Shown: positions 18,408 to 25,860 of the stretch, in pieces
How the letters are laid out: every line of letters starts with the position of its first letter
Position numbering within the stretch: the stretch's first letter is position 1
Assembly (NCBI GenBank): GCA_038213835.1
Contig: JBBQSN010000023.1
Coordinates: forward strand, 1 to 26,417
Length of the DNA: 26,417 nt
Direction: 5' to 3'
Source: JBBQSN01 sp038213835
GTDB lineage: Bacteria > Actinomycetota > Actinomycetes > Actinomycetales > CAWJMD01
Made by a program: the position numbers and the translations under genes
Notes under the pieces: generated by a model
Told to the model about the DNA's origin: nothing
The model's input: only the letters and a program-made list of their open reading frames with translations
The model's database searches: none

Positions 18408-19337
18408 ATGCGCCAGATCCACGCCGTCACCGGAGCAGGACCCGTCGGGAGCACCGTCGCCCTCCAGCTCGCCGAGCAGGGCCACGCGGTCCGGCTCCTG
18501 ACCCGCTCGGGCAGCGGTCCCGAGCACGCCCTGATCGAACGCCGCCGGGTCGACGCGTCCCAGCCCGGGCCGCTCGCCGACGCCCTCGACGGCGTCGTCG
18601 CCGTGCACCACTGCATCCACGGGTCCCGCTACGACGCCGCGACCTGGCGGGCAGAGCTTCCCGCTGCAGAGCAGACGGTGCTCGCCGCCGCCGGCCGGGT
18701 CGGCGCTGTCGTGGTGTTCCCGGAGAGCCTGTACTCCTACGGACGGGTGGACGCACCGATCACCGAGGACAGCCCGCGGACGGCGACGGTCGGCAAGTCC
18801 GGCATCCGCACCGAGCTGCTGCAGGCCCGCGCCGCCTCGAGCACCCCGACCGTGAGCGTGGCCGCCTCGTACTTCTTCGGACCCCGGGTGCGCAACGCCC
18901 ACGCCGGCGAGCGGATGGTGCCCGCGGTCCTGGCCGGCCGGACGATCCGGGTCCTCGGCAGCCTGGACCAGCCGCACTCGTTCACCTACGTGCCCGACCT
19001 GGCGGCCGCGATGGTGCGGGCGGCCGGGACCCCCGAGCTGTGGGGCTCGGTGCTGCACGCGCCGACGAACCCGGCGCTCACCCGGCGCGAGCTGGTCGCG
19101 GCCGTCGCGCAGGCCGCAGGCGTGCCCGTGCCCAGGACCGGCGTGATCCCGGCCGGCCTGCTCCGGGCGGTCGGGCTGGTGCACCGCGACACCCGCGAGC
19201 TGGCGGAGACGAACCACCAGTTCACCGCCCCGTTCGTGCTGGACTCGACCCGGAGCCAGACCCGCCTGGGTCTGCACCCGACGCCCCTCGACGTCGCCGT
19301 CAAGGACACCGTCGTGTGGTGGCGCTCGGTCAGCTGA
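18408..19337 (+). CDS. NAD(P)-dependent epimerase/dehydratase-like (atypical SDR) protein
   Basis: The 309-residue protein has an N-terminal nucleotide-binding motif TGAGPVGSTVALQLAEQGHAVRLLTRSG and an extended-SDR layout: VVVFPESLYSYGR in the active-site region, then SYFFGPRVRN and FTYVPDLAAAMVRAAG. The usual YxxxK pair is not obvious, so it may be an atypical SDR that binds NAD(P) with altered or no catalysis. ATG with AGGAGA 5 bases upstream sets the start. It is divergent from tetR and likely under its control through the repeats in between. The 3' end overlaps the convergent thiolase gene by 8 bases. Substrate is unknown; xenobiotic or sugar-type compounds are guesses. Confidence 0.82.
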   Translation: MRQIHAVTGAGPVGSTVALQLAEQGHAVRLLTRSGSGPEHALIERRRVDASQPGPLADALDGVVAVHHCIHGSRYDAATWRAELPAAEQTVLAAAGRVGAVVVFPESLYSYGRVDAPITEDSPRTATVGKSGIRTELLQARAASSTPTVSVAASYFFGPRVRNAHAGERMVPAVLAGRTIRVLGSLDQPHSFTYVPDLAAAMVRAAGTPELWGSVLHAPTNPALTRRELVAAVAQAAGVPVPRTGVIPAGLLRAVGLVHRDTRELAETNHQFTAPFVLDSTRSQTRLGLHPTPLDVAVKDTVVWWRSVS

Positions 19338-20553
19338 GCCGCTCGATGATGATCGCCATGCCCTGGCCGCCGCCGACGCACATCGTCTCGAGGCCGAACT
19401 GGGCGTCGCGCGACTGCAGCCCGTTGATCAGCGTGGTGGTGATGCGCGCGCCGGTGCTGCCGAAGGGGTGGCCGAGCGCGATCGCACCGCCGTGCACGTT
19501 GAGCCGGTCGTAGGGGATGCCGATCTCGTCGGCGCTCGGCAGCACCTGGGCGGCGAACGCCTCGTTGATCTCGAACAGGTCGATGTCGCCGACCGACATG
19601 CCTGCCCGGGCCAGCGCCTGGCGCGAGGCCTCGACCGGACCCAGGCCCATGATCTCGGGCGAGAGGGCCGAGACGCCGGTCGAGACCACGCGGGCGAGCG
19701 GGGTCAGGCCCAGGTCGTTCGCCCGGGTGTCGCTCATCACGACCAGGGCCGCGGCACCGTCGTTGAGCGGGCACGCGTTGGCGGCGGTGATGGTGCCGTT
19801 CTCGCGGAACACGGTGCGCAGGCCGCTGACCCCCTCGACCGTCACGCCGGGTCGCGGGCAGTCGTCGACCTCCATCACCCGGCCGTCGGGGAGGGTGACG
19901 GGGGTGATCTCGCGGGCGAAGAAGCCGTCGACCGTGGCCTTCTCGGCCCGGTTCTGCGACTCCACGCCCCACTCGTCCTGGGCCTGGCGGCTGATGCCAC
20001 GGGAGGTGGCGACGTTCTCGGCGGTCTGGCCCATCGCGAGGTAGACGTCCGGCAGTAGGCCCTGCTCGCGCGGGTCGGTCCAGGTCTGGTTGGTCTGCGC
20101 GGTGGCGACGGAGCGGGCCTCCGCCTCGGCGAACCGCGGGTTCTTGACGTCCTCGGCGCCGCCTCCGGCGCCCTTCCAGCCGCGGTACCGCGAGACGCAC
20201 TCGACGCCGCCTGAGATGAAGACGTCGCCCTCGCCTGCCTTGATCGCATGGAAGGCCATCCGCGTGGTCTGCACCGACGAGGCGCAGAACCGGTTCACGG
20301 TGGCACCGGGCACGTGGTCCAGGCCGGCCAGGATCGAGACCACCCGGGCCATGTTGAACCCCTGCTCGCCCGACGGCTCGGCGCAGCCGAGGTACAGGTC
20401 CTCGACCAGCGCCGGGTCCAGGCCCGGCACCTTGTCGAGCGCGGCGCTCACGACCGTGGCGGCCAGGTCGTCCGGTCGGACGTCGACCAGGGAGCCCTTG
20501 AAAGCCCGTCCGATCGGCGTGCGGGCGGTGCTGACGATGACGGCCTCGGGCAC
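19330..20553 (-). CDS. Thiolase, acetyl-CoA C-acyltransferase (FadA-like)
   Basis: The 407-residue thiolase has its catalytic residues in place: C90 in VNRFCASSVQTT (acyl-enzyme cysteine), H362 in GHPFGSTGAR and C392 in MCVGGGQGMA. NEAFAAQ is also present. It cleaves 3-ketoacyl-CoA with CoA to acetyl-CoA (beta-oxidation) or runs in reverse. The C-terminal HPFG in place of HPIG is a common variant. GTG start with AAGGAG 7 bases upstream, behind a TAGGCT -10. It corresponds to fadA3 (Rv1074c), which likewise lies close to an SGNH protein and cbs in mycobacteria. No dehydrogenase or hydratase partner gene is visible here. Confidence 0.94.
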   Translation of the reverse strand: MPEAVIVSTARTPIGRAFKGSLVDVRPDDLAATVVSAALDKVPGLDPALVEDLYLGCAEPSGEQGFNMARVVSILAGLDHVPGATVNRFCASSVQTTRMAFHAIKAGEGDVFISGGVECVSRYRGWKGAGGGAEDVKNPRFAEAEARSVATAQTNQTWTDPREQGLLPDVYLAMGQTAENVATSRGISRQAQDEWGVESQNRAEKATVDGFFAREITPVTLPDGRVMEVDDCPRPGVTVEGVSGLRTVFRENGTITAANACPLNDGAAALVVMSDTRANDLGLTPLARVVSTGVSALSPEIMGLGPVEASRQALARAGMSVGDIDLFEINEAFAAQVLPSADEIGIPYDRLNVHGGAIALGHPFGSTGARITTTLINGLQSRDAQFGLETMCVGGGQGMAIIIERLS

Positions 20554-20590
20554 GGCTGCTCTCCTTCGGGCGGGTGCTGGTGCGGGGTCG

Positions 20591-20596
20591 AGCCTA
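20591..20596 (-). promoter_or_regulatory. -10 box TAGGCT of the thiolase gene
   Basis: On the minus strand TAGGCT lies 37 bases before the GTG, leaving a leader with the AAGGAG ribosome binding site. The divergent P450 promoter lies 70 bp away in the same 124-bp gap. Confidence 0.45.
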
Positions 20597-20665
20597 CGTC
20601 CGGGGCGGTGCCGTCACGTCCGCGGCGGGGGTGGCCTTGGTCTCAGCTGCGCGAAGGGCCGCGGC

Positions 20666-20671
20666 TAACCT
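20666..20671 (+). promoter_or_regulatory. -10 box TAACCT of the P450 gene (leaderless start)
   Basis: TAACCT is followed by 6 bases (CACGCC) and then the ATG, with no Shine-Dalgarno. Transcription would start at or next to the start codon. Confidence 0.5.
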
Positions 20672-20677
20672 CACGCC

Positions 20678-21868
20678 ATGACGGCCGCCGTCCCCTACTT
20701 CGACCTCGCTGACCCGGCCTTCGACGTGACCTCCGACGAGGTGCACCGCACCCGCGAGCAGCACTGGTACGCGCGTACCCCCTGGGGCTGGGCGGTGCTG
20801 CGGTACGAGCAGGGCGCTGCCGTCCTGCGCGACAGGCGGTTCCAGCAGGGCAACGCCCGCTGGCCGGCGCAGAACGGCGTCCACTCCGGGCCGTTCGCCA
20901 CCTGGTGGGCCGAGACGCTGCTCAGCCTCGAGGGCGAGGACCACCTGCGGCTGCGTCGCCTGCTCAGCCCGGCGTTCCGCAGCCGCGCGATCGAGGCGCT
21001 GCGGCCGCGGTTCCAGGCGCTCGCGGACGAGCTGGTCGACGGCTTCGCGCCGCGCGGCGAGGTCGAGCTGGTGCGCGAGTTCGCCGAGCCGTACGCCGCG
21101 CGCATCCTCTGCGTCCTGCTCGGGCTGCCCGAGGAGCACGGGGCCCAGGTGGCGCACTGGGCCGACGACCTCGGCAAGTCGTTCGGCATCAACCTGCGGC
21201 ACGACCTGCCGCGGATCGAGGAGGCGCTCGAGGGCCTGACCGGCTACGTCGACGAGGTCGTGGTCGACCGCCGTGCGAACCCGCGGGACGACCTCGTGAC
21301 GACCCTCGTCCACGCCCACAGCGAGGACGGGACGCTCTCGGCCCGCGAGCTCAGCGTCGGACTGGTCTTCCTCGCCTTCGCGGGCATGGAGACCACGCGC
21401 AACCAGATCGGCCTCGCGCTGCAGACGCTGCTGAGGCACCCCGACCAGTGGGCCCTGCTCGGGCAGCGTCCCGAGCTGGGGCCGCAGGCGGTGGAGGAGG
21501 TGATGCGGGTCAACCCCACCGTCACCTGGGTGACCCGCGAGGCGGTCGAGGACGTCGACCTGGACGGGCTGCACGTGCCCCGGGGCGGCATCGTCCAGGT
21601 GCTCTCGCACGCTGCGGGCACGGACCCGCGCACGATGGACGAGCCGGCCTTCGACATCACGGCGGCCCGCCCGCCGCACACAGGTTTCGGCGGTGGCGTG
21701 CACCACTGCCTCGGGCACTTCGTGGCCCGCACCGACATGAGCGTCGCGCTGCCGCTGCTGGCCAGGCGGATGCCGGACGCGCGACCGGACGGGCCGGGGG
21801 AGTGGCTGCCCGTCTCGGGCAACACCGGACCGCTGCGGTTCCCGATCCGGTTCACACCCGGCCACTAG
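20678..21868 (+). CDS. Cytochrome P450
   Basis: The 396-residue soluble bacterial P450 has all usual landmarks. HLRLRR (H89 and R93) is the C-helix contact to heme. The I-helix is FAGMETTRNQ (234-243), with a Thr pair for proton delivery. ExxR is at E274/R277. The heme loop is FGGGVHHCLG (337-346), with C344 as axial ligand. It would hydroxylate a small hydrophobic substrate, needing a ferredoxin and reductase from elsewhere; none is encoded here. The glutamate in AGMETT and the short N-terminus resemble CYP families of sterol/terpene or aromatic catabolism, but substrate cannot be assigned. It is divergent from the thiolase, and its 3' end overlaps the convergent SGNH gene by 17 bases. Confidence 0.94.
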   Translation: MTAAVPYFDLADPAFDVTSDEVHRTREQHWYARTPWGWAVLRYEQGAAVLRDRRFQQGNARWPAQNGVHSGPFATWWAETLLSLEGEDHLRLRRLLSPAFRSRAIEALRPRFQALADELVDGFAPRGEVELVREFAEPYAARILCVLLGLPEEHGAQVAHWADDLGKSFGINLRHDLPRIEEALEGLTGYVDEVVVDRRANPRDDLVTTLVHAHSEDGTLSARELSVGLVFLAFAGMETTRNQIGLALQTLLRHPDQWALLGQRPELGPQAVEEVMRVNPTVTWVTREAVEDVDLDGLHVPRGGIVQVLSHAAGTDPRTMDEPAFDITAARPPHTGFGGGVHHCLGHFVARTDMSVALPLLARRMPDARPDGPGEWLPVSGNTGPLRFPIRFTPGH

Positions 21869-22880
21869 CGGGCGGGGAGTCGCTCCGCCGCAGCCCGGCC
21901 AGCGGGGTGCGGCGACGGCGCAGCAGCATCGCCCAGCGGCCGAGCGGCCCACGCACGGCGCCCGCCACGCGAGCCGGGGCGACCTCGGTGCCGGCATCGG
22001 CCGCGGCCGCGACGGCGGCCTCGGCCAGCGAGGTGACCCCCTCGCCGCGACCGCGCTCGGGGGCGCGCTCGGCGCCGCCGTCGGGCCAGTACCCGAGGGC
22101 TGCGCAGACGCTGGGGAGCATGACCGACGCCATCCGCGCGTACCCGGCGGCCGACGGGTGGAACCGGTCGGCGCTGAACATCTCGCTCGGCCGCGCGGAG
22201 AACTCGTGGCCGAGGACGTCGCCGAGCGAGACCGTCCGTCCCCCGGCTCCGACCACGGCGATGGTCTGGGCGGCCGCGAGCTGGCGGGACAGCCGCCGCG
22301 CCACCGTGCGCAGCGGCTGGGCGACCGGCTCGAGGGTCCCGAGGTCCGGACACGTGCCGACGACGACCTCGCACCCCACCTCTCGCAGCCGCTCGACCGC
22401 GACCGTCAGCTCACGGACGGCGTCCGCGACCCGGATCCGGTGGGTGACGTCGTTGGCGCCGACCATGATCACGGCCACCTGCGGCCGGTAGCCGTCGACC
22501 AGCAGCCGGTCGAGCTGCGGCTCCAGGCCGGACGACTCCGAGCCGACGACCGAGGCGTTCGTCAGGCGCACCGGGCGACCGGACACAGCGGCCAGGCCGG
22601 TGGCCAGGATGGCGGACGGCGTCTCCTCAGGGGTGGTGCAGCCGAGACCTGCCGAGCTGCTGTCGCCGAGGACGGCCAGCTCGATCGGCTCGCCGGGGCC
22701 GTGCCCGTACGTGCTGTCGGTGGGCAGGCCCTCGAAGCCGAACGGCTGACCGATCAGCCGACGCGCCAGCCGGGCCTCGCCGACCAGCAGCCCGATCCCC
22801 GTGAGCGTGAGCAGCCCCGCACCGCCGCCCCCGTAGGCCGCCGCCGCAGCGATCCGCCGCGCCCTCCCCGTCCTCGACAC
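21852..22880 (-). CDS. SGNH/GDSL hydrolase, membrane-anchored or exported
   Basis: The 342-residue protein has an N-terminal hydrophobic stretch (about 11-34, AAAAAYGGGGAGLLTLTGIGLLVG) after a basic start, acting as signal or anchor. The catalytic domain has block I LGDSSSAG (S74 nucleophile), block III VGANDVT (N143), and block V DRFHPSAAGY (D238, H241). The SGNH set is complete apart from the block II glycine, which I could not place with confidence. The C-terminal 70 residues are Ala/Arg-rich and lie after the fold. Likely role: esterase or lipase/acyl hydrolase at the cell surface. It corresponds to Rv1075c beside fadA3 and cbs in mycobacteria. The GTG start follows TAGCGT by 6 bases and has no ribosome binding site. 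Confidence 0.9.
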   Translation of the reverse strand: MSRTGRARRIAAAAAYGGGGAGLLTLTGIGLLVGEARLARRLIGQPFGFEGLPTDSTYGHGPGEPIELAVLGDSSSAGLGCTTPEETPSAILATGLAAVSGRPVRLTNASVVGSESSGLEPQLDRLLVDGYRPQVAVIMVGANDVTHRIRVADAVRELTVAVERLREVGCEVVVGTCPDLGTLEPVAQPLRTVARRLSRQLAAAQTIAVVGAGGRTVSLGDVLGHEFSARPSEMFSADRFHPSAAGYARMASVMLPSVCAALGYWPDGGAERAPERGRGEGVTSLAEAAVAAAADAGTEVAPARVAGAVRGPLGRWAMLLRRRRTPLAGLRRSDSPPASGRV

Positions 22881-22886
22881 GCCCCC

Positions 22887-22931
22887 ACGCTAACCGGGCC
22901 GTTCGGTCAGGGGCCCAGCTTCTGGGACGAT
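22887..22931. promoter_or_regulatory. Divergent leaderless promoters of SGNH and cbs genes
   Basis: In a 57-bp gap, TAGCGT (22892-22887, minus) lies 6 bases before the SGNH GTG. GACGAT (22926-22931, plus) lies 6 bases before the cbs GTG. The two promoters are back to back, so their -35 regions overlap and RNA polymerase could compete. The GGAGGG just before cbs is too close for a normal ribosome binding site. Confidence 0.45.
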
Positions 22932-22937
22932 GGAGGG

Positions 22938-24317
22938 GTGAAGATCGCCAACTCCGTCCTGGACCTCATCGGTGGCACCCCCCTGGTGCGGCTCAACCGC
23001 GTGACCGAGGGCATCAGCGCCACCCTGCTGGCCAAGGTCGAGTACGTGAACCCCGGTGGGTCCGTGAAGGACCGCATCGCCGTGAAGATGGTCGACGCCG
23101 CGGAGGCCTCGGGCGAGCTGCTGCCTGGCGGCACCATCGTCGAGCCGACCTCCGGCAACACCGGCGTCGGGCTGGCCCTGGTGGCCCAGCAGCGCGGGTA
23201 CAGCTGCATCTTCGTGTGCCCGGACAAGGTGAGCGAGGACAAGCGCAACGTGCTCAAGGCGTACGGCGCGGAGGTCGTCGTGTGCCCCACCGCCGTTGAG
23301 CCCGACCACCCGGACTCCTACTACTCGACGAGCGACCGCATCGTGCGCGAGACGCCGGGGGCGTGGAAGCCTGACCAGTACTCCAACCCGAACGGCCCGG
23401 CGAGCCACTACGAGACGACGGGCCCCGAGATCTGGGACGACACCGACGGCACCGTGACGCACTTCGTCACCGGCGTGGGCACGGGCGGCACGATCACCGG
23501 CACCGGGCGGTTCCTGAAGGAGTCCTCGGCCGGTCGCGACGGCGGACCGGTCGTGATCGTCGGTGCGGATCCCGAGGGCTCGGTCTACTCCGGCGGCACC
23601 GGTCGTCCGTACCTGGTCGAGGGCGTGGGCGAAGACTTCTGGCCGGCCGCGTACGACCCCTCGGTGCCGGACCGGATCGTGGCCGTGAGCGACGCCGACT
23701 CGTTCGCCATGACCCGCCGGCTGGCGCTCGAGGAGGGTCTGCTCGTCGGCGGCTCCTGCGGCATGGCCGTCGTGGCGGCCCTCGAGGTGGCCAAGGACCT
23801 GGGGCCGGACGACGTCGTGGTCGTGCTGCTGCCCGACTCCGGCCGCGGGTACCTCGCCAAGCTCTTCAACGACGGCTGGATGGCGTCGTACGGCTTCGCG
23901 CGCGACGACACCAACGGCACCACTGTCGCCGACGTCCTGCGCGGCAAGACCGGAGACCTGCCGGCCCTGGTGCACACGCACCCGAGCGAGACGGTCCGCG
24001 ACGCGATCGAGATCCTGCACGAGTACGGCGTCTCGCAGATGCCCGTGGTCAAGGCCGAGCCGCCGGTGATGGCCGGCGAGGTGGCCGGTGCGGTGAGCGA
24101 GCGCGACCTGCTCGACGCCGTCTTCTCCGGCGCCGCCGGCCTGGCCGACCCGGTCGAGAAGCACATGGCGCCGCCGCTGCCGCTCGTGGGCGGTGGCGAG
24201 TCGGTCGTGGTCGCGCGCCAGGCGCTGGAGAAGGCCGACGCGATCATGGTCGTCGTCGACGGCAAGCCGGCCGGTGTGCTCACCCGCGGCGACCTGCTGG
24301 GCTACCTCGCCCGCTGA
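22938..24317 (+). CDS. cbs: Cystathionine beta-synthase
   Basis: The 459-residue enzyme has an N-terminal PLP fold and a C-terminal pair of CBS domains (about 335-459), as in actinobacterial Cbs (Rv1077). PLP binding: K44 in NPGGSVKDRIA, TSGNTG (71-76) for the substrate/phosphate loop, and GTGGTITGTG (181-190). It condenses serine with homocysteine to cystathionine, the first step of reverse transsulfuration to cysteine. Annotation as cysteine synthase would be less good because of the CBS domains (LVHTHPSETVRDAIEILHEYGVSQMPVV), which sense S-adenosylmethionine in other enzymes. No metB-like gene follows within the window; the next gene is convergent and overlaps by 16 bases. Confidence 0.95.
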   Translation: MKIANSVLDLIGGTPLVRLNRVTEGISATLLAKVEYVNPGGSVKDRIAVKMVDAAEASGELLPGGTIVEPTSGNTGVGLALVAQQRGYSCIFVCPDKVSEDKRNVLKAYGAEVVVCPTAVEPDHPDSYYSTSDRIVRETPGAWKPDQYSNPNGPASHYETTGPEIWDDTDGTVTHFVTGVGTGGTITGTGRFLKESSAGRDGGPVVIVGADPEGSVYSGGTGRPYLVEGVGEDFWPAAYDPSVPDRIVAVSDADSFAMTRRLALEEGLLVGGSCGMAVVAALEVAKDLGPDDVVVVLLPDSGRGYLAKLFNDGWMASYGFARDDTNGTTVADVLRGKTGDLPALVHTHPSETVRDAIEILHEYGVSQMPVVKAEPPVMAGEVAGAVSERDLLDAVFSGAAGLADPVEKHMAPPLPLVGGGESVVVARQALEKADAIMVVVDGKPAGVLTRGDLLGYLAR

Positions 24318-25036
24318 CCGGCCCAGGACGCGAGGAACGCGTCCACCTTGTGCTTGGCGCCGCAGGCGATGTGCGGTCCGTGCATGAAGGCGACCGTGGA
24401 GTAGTCGACGTCGGCGAACCGCTGCGCCGTCTCCTGCGAGAGCCGGAAGTCGGTGCAGAACGCCCTGACCGACCAGCGCAGACGTCCGAGCGGGTTGAAC
24501 AGGGCGTCGCCGGTGATGAGCGTCCCGCTGCGCTCGTGCACGAACGAGACGTGACCGGGAGAGTGGCCAGGGGTGTGCAGAACCCTCAGGCCGCCGCCGA
24601 CGTCGAGCACCTCGCCGTCGGCGAGCCGGTGGTCCGGCTGCACGGGGGTGAACTCCTCGGCGTCCTCGCGCCCGAACCGCTTCATCAGCCGCGAGAGCAG
24701 GAACCTCTGGTCGGTCGGCGGCGTCGTGCCGCTCCCGAGGTAGCCCGCGTCGTCCTCGTGCACGCTGACCGACGCCCCCGTGCGGTCGCACACCTCGGCC
24801 AGGGCGCCCACGTGGTCGGGGTGCACGTGCGAGACGAGGATCCGCGTGACCTGCTGCGGCGCCGCGCCGATCGCGGCGAGCCCTCGGGCGACGGCCGGCC
24901 CGGAGCGCGAGAGCCCGGTGTCGATCAGGGTCACCGAGCCGTCGTCCTCGCGGACCGCGTAGCCGTTGATCAGGTCCCCGAGCAGCCGCAGCCGCCAGAT
25001 GTCCTCGCCGATCCGCACCGCCGGTGCCCGCGCCAT
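24302..25036 (-). CDS. MBL-fold metallo-hydrolase
   Basis: The 244-residue protein has the full metallo-beta-lactamase fold motif SHVHPDHVG (H70, H72, D74, H75). Further metal ligands are in TPGHSPGHVSF (H158), GDALF (D177) and a late histidine (MHGPHI). It would bind two metal ions, zinc or iron/manganese. The family includes glyoxalase-like and thioesterase enzymes, so a hydrolase of a thioester or lactone is likely. Two alternatives, persulfide dioxygenase and RNase-like activity, are less likely because their extra motifs are missing. The ATG has TACGGT exactly 6 bases upstream and no ribosome binding site, so it is probably leaderless. It is divergent from the YczE-like gene. The proximity to cbs may link it to sulfur metabolism, but that is only a hint. 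Confidence 0.9.
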   Translation of the reverse strand: MARAPAVRIGEDIWRLRLLGDLINGYAVREDDGSVTLIDTGLSRSGPAVARGLAAIGAAPQQVTRILVSHVHPDHVGALAEVCDRTGASVSVHEDDAGYLGSGTTPPTDQRFLLSRLMKRFGREDAEEFTPVQPDHRLADGEVLDVGGGLRVLHTPGHSPGHVSFVHERSGTLITGDALFNPLGRLRWSVRAFCTDFRLSQETAQRFADVDYSTVAFMHGPHIACGAKHKVDAFLASWAGQRAR

Positions 25037-25042
25037 GGCCCG

Positions 25043-25187
25043 ACCGTAGTCCCCGACCCGGCGGACCGGGCACAGAGGCGGGCGACAGCTGCTTCTGCGG
25101 GCGGTGCCGGTGCCCTGGGCGCGCAGTTGCCCGCAGCCGTGCACACGCGACCCCGCTGTCACCGGGTCCGGTCCCGGCTGCCAGGGT
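25043..25187. promoter_or_regulatory. Divergent promoter region of MBL and YczE-like genes with long dyad
   Basis: TACGGT (25048-25043, minus) serves the MBL gene, and CAGGGT (25182-25187) may serve the YczE-like gene; each is 6 bases from its start codon. Between them CTGCGGGC (25095-25102) and GCCCGCAG (25129-25136) form a perfect 8-bp inverted repeat 26 bases apart, a possible operator or looping site. The whole 157-bp gap holds no ORF. Confidence 0.45.
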
Positions 25188-25193
25188 GCGGCC

Positions 25194-25793
25194 ATGACCC
25201 GCCGCCTCGTCCAGCTCTACGTCGGGCTCGCGCTGTTCGGCGTCAGCATGGCGATGGTGGTGCGCTCCGAGCTCGGCAACATCCCGTGGGACGTGCTGCA
25301 CCAGGGGGTCTCGGACTCCACCGGCCTGTCCTTCGGGGTGGTGGCGATCATCGTGGGCGCGGTCGTGCTGCTGCTGTGGATCCCGCTGCGGGAGCGACCC
25401 GGGCTCGGCACGATCAGCAACGTCGTCGTCATCGGTCTCGTGGTCGACGTCGCGCTGCGGGTGATCCCCGACCAGCTCGGCGACGACGGTCCGGAGCGGT
25501 GGCTGCCGCGGATCGCGCTGTTCGTCGCAGGCGTGCTGCTCAACGCGCTGGCCACCGCGATGTACATCGGCAGCCGGTTCGGGGCCGGCCCGCGAGACGG
25601 GCTGATGACCGGCCTGAACCGGCGGACGGGTTGGTCGATCCGGTTGGTGCGCACCGCCATCGAGGTGGGCGTGGTCGCGATCGGCTGGGCGCTGGGCGGC
25701 ACGTTCGGCGTGGGGACCGTGCTGTTCGCCCTGGTTATCGGCGCACTCATCCAGCTCTTCCTGCCGCGGCTGACGGTGCCCGAACGGGCCTGA
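25194..25793 (+). CDS. YczE/YyaS/YitT-like integral membrane protein
   Basis: The 199-residue protein has about five hydrophobic helices. It shows the COG2364-type marks: MTRRLVQLYVGLALFGVSMAMVVRSELGNIPWDVLHQG at the start and FGAGPRDGLMTGLNRRTGWSIRLVRTAIEV in the middle. The two repeats of G-N-I-P-W-D / G-P-R-D-G suggest internal duplication. YczE of Bacillus is involved with surfactin production and YitT-type proteins are membrane proteins of unknown transport role, so function is unassigned. The ATG has no good ribosome binding site but CAGGGT is 6 bases upstream. It is transcribed alone, convergent with the methyltransferase gene. Confidence 0.85.
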   Translation: MTRRLVQLYVGLALFGVSMAMVVRSELGNIPWDVLHQGVSDSTGLSFGVVAIIVGAVVLLLWIPLRERPGLGTISNVVVIGLVVDVALRVIPDQLGDDGPERWLPRIALFVAGVLLNALATAMYIGSRFGAGPRDGLMTGLNRRTGWSIRLVRTAIEVGVVAIGWALGGTFGVGTVLFALVIGALIQLFLPRLTVPERA

Positions 25794-25826
25794 GGCGAAA
25801 ACTGTGTCCTCGGTGCCGGACCCGGG

Positions 25827-25852
25827 CCAGGACGGCGAGGTGCTCGTCCTGG
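25827..25852. terminator. 8-bp hairpin between convergent genes (bidirectional terminator candidate)
   Basis: CCAGGACG and CGTCCTGG pair perfectly around a 10-nt loop in the 67-bp gap between the YczE-like and methyltransferase stops. There is no T-tract, which is common for stem-type terminators in GC-rich actinobacteria. Confidence 0.5.
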
Positions 25853-25860
25853 ACGGCTGG

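Noticed and set aside
22158..22937. In-frame N-terminal extension of cbs
   Set aside because: The extension is antisense to the SGNH hydrolase and looks random. The GTG at 22938 gives the family's exact N-terminus.
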